Assembly: GCF_002162035.1 (NCBI RefSeq)
Contig: NZ_CP021138.1
Coordinates: 1,860,001-1,924,000, forward strand
Length of the DNA: 64,000 nt
Direction of reading: 5' to 3'
Origin: Sulfuriferula sp. AH1
GTDB taxonomy: Bacteria; Pseudomonadota; Gammaproteobacteria; Burkholderiales; Sulfuriferulaceae
Shown here: piece after piece, positions 57,950 to 64,000 of the stretch
Layout of the letters: the number at the start of each line of letters is the position of its first letter
Position numbering within the stretch: position 1 is the first letter of the stretch
Made by a program: the position numbers and the translations under genes
The notes under the pieces: generated by a model
What the model was told of the DNA's origin: nothing
Databases searched by the model: none
The model's input: only the letters and a program-made list of their open reading frames with translations

Positions 57950-57983
57950 ATGACCTTCTATTAATTTTTATTAGCGCGCCAGA

Positions 57984-58325
57984 CTATGCCTTTTTAACAA
58001 ACTCCGATTTCAACTGCATTGCACCAATGCCGTCAATTTTACAGTCGATATCATGATCGCCATCGACGAGACGGATGCTTTTCACCTTGGTACCCACCTT
58101 CACCACCGATGACGAACCCTTGACCTTCAGATCTTTGATCACCGTAACCGCATCGCCGTCCTGCAGTACCGTGCCATAAGCATCTTTCACCACGCGCTGC
58201 TCATCGCCACTCTCGGCTACCGCATCCTTCGACCACTCATGCGCGCATTCCGGGCAAACATACATATTGCCGTCTTCGTAAGTGTATTCGGAATTGCATT
58301 TTGGGCATTTCGGCAAGTTATTCAT
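57984..58325 (-). CDS. yjdM: YjdM (PhnA) zinc-ribbon protein
   Basis: A 113-residue protein known as YjdM or PhnA. The N-terminal zinc ribbon is '[20 protein letters not shown]' with the second Cys pair in 'CPECAHEW'. The C-terminal SH3-like domain has '[20 protein letters not shown]' and '[20 protein letters not shown]', both hallmarks. Despite its old name it is not required for phosphonate use and its role is unclear. AAAGGA precedes the ATG. It is a single gene. Confidence 0.96.
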   Translation of the reverse strand: MNNLPKCPKCNSEYTYEDGNMYVCPECAHEWSKDAVAESGDEQRVVKDAYGTVLQDGDAVTVIKDLKVKGSSSVVKVGTKVKSIRLVDGDHDIDCKIDGIGAMQLKSEFVKKA

Positions 58326-58461
58326 GGAAATCCTTTATTCGATTCATTAAAAGACATTAAAGTCAGAATCTATAATTATGCATCATTGCCAAACCAAGCT
58401 GCTGATTAACAGCATCATCCAAACACAGCAATGCTATCTGACGCGAGTATGGACGCGGTAC

Positions 58462-58579
58462 CGACACAAAAATTTCCGAGCGAAATGATTCCTGTCGCCA
58501 TTAAGCGAAAGAAAATGTCTTTGTTTAACAATCACTTGCTCGTCAAGTCGGTTTTTGTGTCGCTTGCAAACGACAAAAT
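58462..58579. promoter_or_regulatory. Candidate enhancer-binding sites for a sigma-54 activator
   Basis: CGACACAAAAA at 58462-58472 recurs as its exact reverse complement TTTTTGTGTCG at 58552-58562, and a shortened form CGACAAAAT lies at 58571-58579. They sit roughly 80-190 bases upstream of the -12 element, the usual distance for activator sites of sigma-54 promoters. No activator gene is nearby in this window. Confidence 0.5.
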
Positions 58580-58639
58580 AGAGACTATCCAGAGCACAGA
58601 ATTAATAGCAAGCCATTGAAAATAAAAGAATATAACGTG

Positions 58640-58656
58640 CTGGCACAGCCATTGCT
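58640..58656 (+). promoter_or_regulatory. Sigma-54 (RpoN) promoter of the small secreted-protein gene
   Basis: CTGGCACAGCCATTGCT matches the sigma-54 consensus (TGGCAC, five bases, TTGC). GG at 58642-58643 and GC at 58654-58655 are separated by exactly ten bases. Transcription would start near 58667, leaving a leader of about 55 bases before ATG 58722. Confidence 0.75.
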
Positions 58657-58721
58657 ATACAAAGATTAGCTTCGAAACGAAAGCTTTTTTATTTAACCCG
58701 TATAAAAATGGAGTATTCAAA

Positions 58722-59054
58722 ATGACACAACATGCCAAACCGATGCGTACTAAAATATTAACCGCCATCATGGCTAGTGTAGTCAGCGTCGGCTTCGTCA
58801 CCGCCGCCACCGCTGCAAGACTCGGTATCGACACCAACACCAATATCGGCGCAGGCACCAGCGTCGAAGCCCCCATAAATGATAGAGCTGGCGTGAGCGC
58901 CGATACGCACATGAGCACCTCCGGCAGCGCCAACAACGACGCTCAATGGGGCAGCGGCGCTTCCCGCGGCGCCGATCGTGCCGCTGATCGCCAGGACTTG
59001 AAGAGCGATACGCACATGTCAGCGACAATGCGACATCACAAAGGCAAGGAGTAA
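58722..59054 (+). CDS. Small secreted hypothetical protein
   Basis: A 110-residue protein with a signal peptide: 'MRTKILTAIMASVVSVGFVT' followed by a probable cleavage after 'AATA'. The mature part is about 75 residues, low in hydrophobic residues and rich in Asn, Thr, Ser, Gly, Ala and Asp, so it is probably unstructured. The pentapeptide DTHMS occurs twice ('SADTHMSTS', 'KSDTHMSAT'). GGAG precedes the ATG. The predicted sigma-54 promoter and a strong terminator bound it as a single-gene unit. No family was recognised; nothing resembling a PEP-CTERM or lipobox motif is present. Confidence 0.75.
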   Translation: MTQHAKPMRTKILTAIMASVVSVGFVTAATAARLGIDTNTNIGAGTSVEAPINDRAGVSADTHMSTSGSANNDAQWGSGASRGADRAADRQDLKSDTHMSATMRHHKGKE

Positions 59055-59101
59055 GTGCTAAATTTGCGGCAGGTTGGTTTAACGCCGCATAACGTCCGGG
59101 A

Positions 59102-59138
59102 AGCAGTGCCAGATATTGAATCTGGCACTGCTTTTTTT
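59102..59138 (+). terminator. Strong intrinsic terminator
   Basis: AGCAGTGCCAGA (59102-59113) pairs perfectly with TCTGGCACTGCT (59121-59132) around a seven-base loop and runs into seven T. It ends the small secreted-protein gene 47 bases after the stop. Confidence 0.92.
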
Positions 59139-59290
59139 ATTCATTGCATCCCTCTCAAGGCACTATGATAAAGTGAGGCGCGCAGGGAAATTCCATCGCG
59201 CGCTACAGGCATTGGCGAATTCAGTAGCAATGCCGGAAGGTCAAGATCGATCCCGATTCTCTCTTTTTCATACTTAAGGAAGCCGAGCAG

Positions 59291-59656
59291 ATGACAATCA
59301 CTGTTGAAATTCTGGGGAAAGCAGTTCAGATCGAATTAAGCGATGCGGCGGAAAAGACATTAAATCAACTGGAGAAACCGCTGCTAGTCGAGATGGAGCT
59401 GCTCTTTAGCTGCCTGATCCGCAAGACAGTACGGTTTCCACAGGACGCCGACCCGGATAGCTTTGTGTCCGCCACACCGCAATTGAAAGTAAGATTTCGC
59501 CCGGCCATGACCAAATTCTGCCGTATAAGCGACTTGGGCGACGAGACCCCGCCACTGGAAGATTTTCCTATCAAAAAACCATCGGCTTTCGTCCCCAAAC
59601 AGCTATTTATCGACTTCAGGCATGGCCAGTGGCATGGCGAATTCCAGCATCACTAA
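59291..59656 (+). CDS. Hypothetical protein
   Basis: A 121-residue soluble protein beginning 'MTITVEILGKAVQIELSDAA' with a central block 'LLVEMELLFSCLIRKTVRFP' and ending 'FRHGQWHGEFQHH'. It is not recognised. AAGGAAG eight bases before the ATG supports translation. Its stop codon (59654-59656) lies just three bases before the dispersed repeat copy B, so the element may have inserted at or replaced the original downstream region. The C-terminus could have been altered by that event. Confidence 0.65.
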   Translation: MTITVEILGKAVQIELSDAAEKTLNQLEKPLLVEMELLFSCLIRKTVRFPQDADPDSFVSATPQLKVRFRPAMTKFCRISDLGDETPPLEDFPIKKPSAFVPKQLFIDFRHGQWHGEFQHH

Positions 59657-59659
59657 ATT

Positions 59660-59937
59660 CGCGCTTGCGCGTAACTCCGCGCCTTTAATGCTTTTCTCCC
59701 CTTCTGCATCGCTTCGTCCGGGCCGTTCAGGCGGGAGGGGTAGGCGAGCACTGTTCGAGTTCCGCAGCAGCTTGCGGGGTGTGCAAGCTGTCAGGGCGAG
59801 TTGCGCAGCCCCCGCCTGAACGGTTCGGACGAAGGCACCCCGAAGGGGCGAGGCTGCAGGGTGCCGTTCTCTTTGGTTACTTTCTCTTGGGCAATCAAGA
59901 GAAAGTTACTTGCCGCCAGGCAACCCCCGGCCTGACA
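59660..59937 (-). repeat. Copy B of the 278-bp dispersed element
   Basis: It matches 13063-13340 without gaps and with five mismatches by eye, all in the last third. The 24-bp internal inverted repeat is retained, and the hairpin ACTTTCTCTTG / CAAGAGAAAGT is retained with a loop change (GGCAAT). Unlike copy A it has no inverted partner arm beside it. Confidence 0.88.
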
Positions 59938-59944
59938 GGGCTAC

Positions 59945-60077
59945 GATCTGCTACATAGCTAGACCAAACCCTAAGTTCTTCTTAATCCATAATCATGGTG
60001 GGCCATCACAACTATCATCACTAGAGACCGAGTAACTCGATCTAACATGACTAGCGATCTGCCACAGAACTAGACCA
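59945..60077 (+). repeat. Imperfect 22-bp direct repeat beside copy B
   Basis: GATCTGCTACATAGCTAGACCA at 59945-59966 recurs at 60056-60077 with three differences. A closely related motif stands at 12688-12722 left of the composite element, and a shorter CTAGACC form at 13344-13350 right of it. These may be the outer ends of the repeat family. Confidence 0.55.
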
Positions 60078-60116
60078 TATCTTGTACTACAAACGACTAT
60101 CTCGATTCCAAATTTA

Positions 60117-61040
60117 CTATATATATTTGAGCAATTCTTTGTACCAATTTGGCGCATGAATAATTCTTGCGATATGTTTTTTCCCTGCAAGAATTTCTGC
60201 TTTAGTTAATCGTGATAAATCTTCCCAATTATCACCTAATATATATATTGCGTTATTAACCCGCTGAGATTCCAAAATAAAAATATTTTTCGCTGTAAAT
60301 CCAAATATGACATAGCCTTGATAACCACCTTGCCCAATAGCTCTAAAATCAGGGTCTAATGCGGAAATTTTCTCAAACCGATTTAGTGCTGCTAAAAAAG
60401 TTTTAGGAGGTTGACGCGATTGATTATCAACAATCACCTTTTTTAATACTTCCCATGGCAAATTACCGGGAGGTAATAATTTCCAATTAAGCCGTTTCGT
60501 AACAGATATTTTTTGAATATCCTGATCAGGCAGATATATATTACATACGCCAAACAACTCTAAAAAAATATTTATGGCATGCTTAATTTCTTCGAATTGA
60601 TTTACTGTAAACTTAAATGTCTTTACTAATAATGAAATATGTCCATCTTGACTTTGAGAAACCAATATTTCGAGCCCTGGTGGTAAAATAATTTCACGAG
60701 GATATTTTAGGTATGGTATCCACACGAAGCTAGTAACAACCTCCGTTTGATCCTTACCACGCCACTGATGCCTCGTAAATTCCATATCACGATAATGAGT
60801 CTCTTTCGGTTGGTTTCGTTGAGGAATTTCTTTCCCTAATGTATTAAATCGGGTTATAGGGCCTACAATCGACGGAAGAATAACTTCACCTGTTACAAGC
60901 GGCCATGAAAGCCCCATCCGCTTTACTTGATCTGATGTTATTTGATTTTCAAGAACACCAATAACGATATCTTGTTCTTGAAACTCTTGCGGTAAATAAC
61001 CAGCAATATTCAAAACTCGTTTTTGTTGAATGGTAATCAT
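60117..61040 (-). CDS. AT-rich orphan hypothetical protein
   Basis: A 307-residue soluble protein not recognised with certainty. Base composition is clearly more AT-rich than the neighbours, with long A/T runs and many AT-ending codons, suggesting recent acquisition. The N-terminal half is beta-rich ('ITFNTLG'-like, 'VTSFVWIPYLKYP', 'PPGLEILVSQSQDGHISLLV'). The C-terminus has 'GYVIFGFTAKNIFILESQRV', 'NNAIYILGDNWEDLSRLTKA' and 'RIIHAPNWYKELL'. From memory this end resembles a short module seen at the C-terminus of other uncharacterised proteins, but that needs a profile search. It is flanked by repeat copy B and by the nrdB terminator and has no operon partner. Confidence 0.65.
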   Translation of the reverse strand: MITIQQKRVLNIAGYLPQEFQEQDIVIGVLENQITSDQVKRMGLSWPLVTGEVILPSIVGPITRFNTLGKEIPQRNQPKETHYRDMEFTRHQWRGKDQTEVVTSFVWIPYLKYPREIILPPGLEILVSQSQDGHISLLVKTFKFTVNQFEEIKHAINIFLELFGVCNIYLPDQDIQKISVTKRLNWKLLPPGNLPWEVLKKVIVDNQSRQPPKTFLAALNRFEKISALDPDFRAIGQGGYQGYVIFGFTAKNIFILESQRVNNAIYILGDNWEDLSRLTKAEILAGKKHIARIIHAPNWYKELLKYI

Positions 61041-61160
61041 TGTTTGTGACTTTCTATAGAATACGATTAAAAGTTGTACCCATCTAAGTCACATGAGAGA
61101 CCATAAACGCATGCACTCACACAACTTCAAAACCAAACCCAACATAACACCCACCTAAAT

Positions 61161-61189
61161 AAAAAGGCGCATCGTAAATGCGCCTTTTT
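61161..61189 (-). terminator. Intrinsic terminator downstream of nrdB
   Basis: AAAAAGGCGCAT (61161-61172) pairs perfectly with ATGCGCCTTTTT (61178-61189) around five bases. With A-runs and T-runs on both sides it can work in both directions. It lies 12 bases after the nrdB stop and separates it from the AT-rich gene. Confidence 0.9.
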
Positions 61190-61201
61190 ATTAACTTCCC
61201 C

Positions 61202-62317
61202 TCAATCCCAACTCAACGCCCCACCCGTCTGATACTCCGTCACCCGAGTCTCAAAGAAATTCTTCTCTTTCTTCAAATCAATCATCTCGGACATCCACGG
61301 GAACGGATTGGTCGCATTGGAGAACAGCTCATCCAGGCCGATCTGCTGGCAACGGCGATTGGCGATGAAGCGCAGGTATTCCTTAAACATGCTGGCGTTC
61401 AGGCCGAGCACGCCGCGCGGCATGGTGTCTTCCGCATAGCGGTATTCCAGCTCGACGCCTTTCAGCATCAGCGCCTTGATCTCGTCGCGGAATTCGCTGG
61501 TCCACAGGTGCGGATTTTCCAGCTTGATGGTGTTGATGAGGTCGATGCCGAAATTGCAGTGCATGGATTCGTCGCGCAGGATGTACTGGTACTGCTCGGC
61601 GGCGCCGGTCATCTTGTTCTGGCGGCCCAGCGCGAGGATCTGCACGAAACCGACGTAGAAGAACAGGCCTTCCATGATGCAGGCGAACACGATCAGCGAT
61701 TTGAGCAGCTTCTGGTCGTTCTCCGGCGTGCCGGTCTTGAATTCCGGATTGGTCAGGGTCTCGATGAACGGGATCAGGAAGTCGTCCTTGTCGCGGATGC
61801 TCTGGATCTCGTGATAGGCGTTGAATACTTCGCCTTCGTCCAGGCCCAGGCTTTCCACGATGTACTGGTAGGCGTGGGTGTGGATAGCCTCTTCAAATGC
61901 CTGACGCAGCAGGTACTGGCGGCATTCCGGCGCGGTGATGTGGCGGTAGGTGCCGAGCACGATGTTGTTCGCGGCGAGACTGTCGGCGGTGACGAAGAAG
62001 CCGAGGTTGCGCTTGACCACGCGGCGCTCGTCTTCGGTCAGCGCGGCCGGGTCTTTCCACTGCGCGATGTCGCGGCTCATGTTGATCTCTTGCGGCATCC
62101 AGTGGTTGGCGCAGCCGGACAGGTATTTGTCCCATGCCCATTTGTATTTGAACGGCACCAGCTGGTTGACGTCGGCGGTGCCGTTGATGACGCGCTTATC
62201 TTCGGCGCGCACGCGGGTGGCGACGGCGGCCTGGGTATCGGCAGCGGACACGCCGCCCCCGGCGGGCATCACCGGTTTCAGTGCAGGACTGGTAAAAGTG
62301 TCTTCAAAATTCAGCAT
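61202..62317 (-). CDS. nrdB: Ribonucleoside-diphosphate reductase, class Ia, beta subunit
   Basis: NrdB holds the di-iron tyrosyl radical used by NrdA to reduce ribonucleotides. The 371-residue protein has the ligand and radical region '[18 protein letters not shown]', where Glu-x-x-His-x-x-x-Tyr matches the E. coli Glu115/His118/Tyr122 arrangement. '[13 protein letters not shown]' carries the first Asp, and '[19 protein letters not shown]' holds the later Glu and His ligands. The C-terminus ends '[12 protein letters not shown]', the tail that docks on the alpha subunit. AAGGAG precedes the ATG. It follows nrdA by 58 bases and ends at a strong terminator. Confidence 0.97.
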   Translation of the reverse strand: MLNFEDTFTSPALKPVMPAGGGVSAADTQAAVATRVRAEDKRVINGTADVNQLVPFKYKWAWDKYLSGCANHWMPQEINMSRDIAQWKDPAALTEDERRVVKRNLGFFVTADSLAANNIVLGTYRHITAPECRQYLLRQAFEEAIHTHAYQYIVESLGLDEGEVFNAYHEIQSIRDKDDFLIPFIETLTNPEFKTGTPENDQKLLKSLIVFACIMEGLFFYVGFVQILALGRQNKMTGAAEQYQYILRDESMHCNFGIDLINTIKLENPHLWTSEFRDEIKALMLKGVELEYRYAEDTMPRGVLGLNASMFKEYLRFIANRRCQQIGLDELFSNATNPFPWMSEMIDLKKEKNFFETRVTEYQTGGALSWD

Positions 62318-62375
62318 ACGGTGCTCCTTGATTTATGTGCAGCACCGCCAGAATTGACTGGCGGCCTAATTTTAT

Positions 62376-64000
62376 TTACTGGCAGGATTCGCAGGTCGGG
62401 TCGTCAATCGCGCAGAATTTGACTTCCGTTGCCGGGGCCGCAGCCGCGATGCTCACCATTGCCGGTGCACCGGAACTGACTGCGTTGAGCTCGCCGCCCT
62501 TGCCGGTGGATTTCTCGGCGCTGGTGGCACCCAGGGTGCGCAGGTAGTAGGTGGTTTTCAGTCCGCGCAACCAGGCCAGCTTGTAGGTTTCATCCAGTTT
62601 CTTGCCGGATGCGCCTGCCATGTAAATATTCAGGCTCTGCGCCTGATCGATCCATTTCTGGCGGCGGGCAGCGCATTCGACCAGCCACTGCGTATCCATC
62701 TCGAACGCGGTCGCGTACAGCGTGCGCAGTTCGGCAGGAATGCGGTCGATCTTCGCCAGCGAACCGTCAAAGTACTTGATATCTCCGACCATGACTTCGT
62801 CCCATAGTTTCAGTGCCTTGAGGTCGCGCACCAGATATTCGTTGGTCATCGTGAACTCGCCGGACAGGTTCGATTTGACGTAGATGTTCTGATACGCCGG
62901 CTCGATACTGGCGGACACGCCGACGATGTTGGAAATGGTCGCGGTCGGCGCGATCGCTACGCAGTTGGAGTTACGCATGCCGTGCTGCTTGATTTGCGCG
63001 CGCAGTGCGTCCCAGTCCAGTGTGCTGGACTGATCGACTTCCAGATAGCCGCCTCGTTGCTGGCCCAGCAGCTTGAGCGAATCGTGCGGCAGGATACCCT
63101 GGCTCCACAACGAGCCTTCGAAGCTTGAGTAACGGCCACGCTCGGCGGCAAGCTCGGTCGATGCCCAGTAAGCGTAGTAGCACACGGCTTCCATCGAGCG
63201 GTCGGCGAATTCCACTGCGGCTTGGGACGCGTACGGTACGCGCATGGCGTGCAGGCTGTCCTGGAAGCCCATGATGCCAAGGCCGACCGGACGGTGCTTG
63301 AGGTTGGAGTTGCGCGCCTTGCCGACAGCGTAGAAGTTGACGTCAACCACGTTATCCAGCATGCGCATTGCGATCCGGATGGTGCGCTGCAATTTTTCCA
63401 TGTTCAGCTTCTTGCCGCCCTGACCGTCATCCTGCAAGTGCGCGACCAGATTGACCGAGCCCAGGTTGCACACGGCAATCTCGGTGTCGGAGGTATTCAG
63501 CGTGATCTCGGTGCACAGGTTGGAGCTGTGCACGACGCCGACGTGCTGCTGCGGGCTGCGGATGTTGCATGGGTCCTTGAAGGTGATCCATGGATGACCT
63601 GTTTCGAACAGCATGCTCAGCATCTTGCGCCACAGCTGGGTCGCCGGGATGCGCTTGAAGTACTTGATTTCACCGCTGTCGGCTTTGGCTTCGTAACGGG
63701 TATAAGCGATTTCGAACGCCTGACCGTAAAGGTCGTGCAGATCGATCACATCGGACGGGCTGAACAGGGTCCATTCGCCGTTTTCCATGACGCGCTTCAT
63801 GAACAGGTCGGGAATCCAATTGGCGGTATTCATGTCGTGGGTACGACGGCGGTCGTCACCGGTGTTCTTGCGCAGTTCGAGGAATTCCTCGATGTCGAGG
63901 TGCCAGGTTTCCAGATAGGCGCATACCGCACCTTTGCGCTTGCCGCCCTGGTTCACCGCGACAGCGGTATCGTTTACCACCTTGAGGAACGGCACGACGC
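62376..64000 (-). CDS. nrdA: Ribonucleoside-diphosphate reductase, class Ia, alpha subunit (C-terminal part, cut by window)
   Basis: This is the catalytic subunit of ribonucleotide reductase. The C-terminal 540 residues are visible and the frame is open to the window edge. Landmarks are '[20 protein letters not shown]' (catalytic loop start), '[20 protein letters not shown]' (active-site Cys, Asn and Glu), '[20 protein letters not shown]', and '[19 protein letters not shown]', which carries the paired tyrosines of the radical path. The C-terminus '[12 protein letters not shown]' holds the redox-active cysteines used for re-reduction. The N-terminal ATP-cone and its promoter lie outside the window. 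Confidence 0.97.
   Translation of the reverse strand, partial: VVPFLKVVNDTAVAVNQGGKRKGAVCAYLETWHLDIEEFLELRKNTGDDRRRTHDMNTANWIPDLFMKRVMENGEWTLFSPSDVIDLHDLYGQAFEIAYTRYEAKADSGEIKYFKRIPATQLWRKMLSMLFETGHPWITFKDPCNIRSPQQHVGVVHSSNLCTEITLNTSDTEIAVCNLGSVNLVAHLQDDGQGGKKLNMEKLQRTIRIAMRMLDNVVDVNFYAVGKARNSNLKHRPVGLGIMGFQDSLHAMRVPYASQAAVEFADRSMEAVCYYAYWASTELAAERGRYSSFEGSLWSQGILPHDSLKLLGQQRGGYLEVDQSSTLDWDALRAQIKQHGMRNSNCVAIAPTATISNIVGVSASIEPAYQNIYVKSNLSGEFTMTNEYLVRDLKALKLWDEVMVGDIKYFDGSLAKIDRIPAELRTLYATAFEMDTQWLVECAARRQKWIDQAQSLNIYMAGASGKKLDETYKLAWLRGLKTTYYLRTLGATSAEKSTGKGGELNAVSSGAPAMVSIAAAAPATEVKFCAIDDPTCESCQ

Larger units (their letters stand above)
58326..58721. other. Regulatory-looking intergenic region upstream of the secreted-protein gene
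   Basis: No gene fits these 396 bases. They contain a sigma-54 type promoter at 58640-58656 and three copies of a CGAC(AC)AAAA motif upstream; both are listed separately. A short hairpin (AGCTTCG / CGAAAGCT with one bulged base, about 58668-58687) followed by T6 lies just after the predicted transcription start and could act as an attenuator. Confidence 0.6.
59657..60116. other. Non-coding interval occupied by repeat copy B and short direct repeats
   Basis: The 460 bases hold the 278-base element (59660-59937), then about 180 bases of AT-rich sequence with an imperfect 22-base direct repeat. No gene was found. Open frames across the element are translations of the repeat. Confidence 0.7.

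Noticed and set aside
59622-59819. A 65-residue open frame running through repeat copy B
   Set aside because: It begins inside the upstream gene and reads through the dispersed element; the same frame appears in copy A, so it is a by-product of the repeat.

Overview
The window is about 64 kb of moderately GC-rich DNA with short intergenic gaps and many operons joined by ATGA overlaps. Gene content points to a betaproteobacterium, probably of the Nitrosomonadales type. The indicators are an RpfE-type phosphoglycerate-mutase-like protein, HD-GYP proteins with an N-terminal DUF3391-like region, DUF1840 and DUF1993 proteins, class I aldolase beside transketolase, and an N-type ATPase operon. This placement is inference, because no rRNA or marker tree is available here. 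No tRNA, rRNA, CRISPR array, integrase or transposase gene was recognised.

Layout. 1-3.7 kb: the end of nadC, two tandem orphan PhnD-like binding proteins and an RpfE-like protein. 3.8-7.5 kb: a coupled HD-GYP / PAS-GGDEF-EAL pair for c-di-GMP turnover. 7.5-11.5 kb: a minus-strand operon mobB-ispD-ispF-deacetylase-aldo/keto reductase, divergent from moaA at 11.6 kb. 12.6-14.2 kb: a composite inverted non-coding repeat followed by a frameshifted secreted-protein gene. 14.2-20.5 kb: flavoprotein, MazG-like NTP pyrophosphohydrolase, Yip1-like membrane protein, bacterioferritin-like protein, transketolase and aldolase. 20.7-27 kb: a second signalling block (HDOD-GAF-kinase, REC-PAS-GGDEF-EAL, membrane diguanylate cyclase). 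27-30.4 kb: FMN reductase, LpxR-like outer-membrane protein, two small conserved proteins and a fatty-acid-hydroxylase-like protein. 30.7-39 kb: a complete N-ATPase operon, atpDCQRBEFAG on the minus strand, running straight into a PPK2 polyphosphate kinase and a DedA protein, with a Crp/Fnr-type regulator divergent from it. 40-46 kb: glyoxalase I, DUF1993, a 3-hydroxyacid dehydrogenase-like protein, an old-yellow-enzyme homologue, a PAS-GAF-HD-GYP protein and a YbhB-like protein. 46.3-52.4 kb: a four-gene overlapping operon (LolD-like ATPase, LolC/E-like permease, AttH/CrtC lipocalin-like protein, ABC exporter). 52.6-59.7 kb: single genes, including rlmF, a CPA1 antiporter, yjdM and a small secreted protein behind a good sigma-54 promoter. 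59.7-61 kb: a second copy of the repeat and an AT-rich orphan gene. 61.2-64 kb: nrdB and the C-terminal part of nrdA.

How the parts relate. The window is mostly chromosomal housekeeping (NAD, isoprenoid, molybdopterin, deoxyribonucleotide and pentose phosphate metabolism) mixed with accessory modules. Two features stand out as accessory DNA. The first is the N-ATPase operon, whose b subunit appears fused to a delta-like C-terminal domain. The second is a repeat family with inverted arms and hairpins that keep their pairing despite sequence change; its two copies about 46.6 kb apart both border orphan genes. Five proteins in the window make or break c-di-GMP, so second-messenger control is a strong theme.
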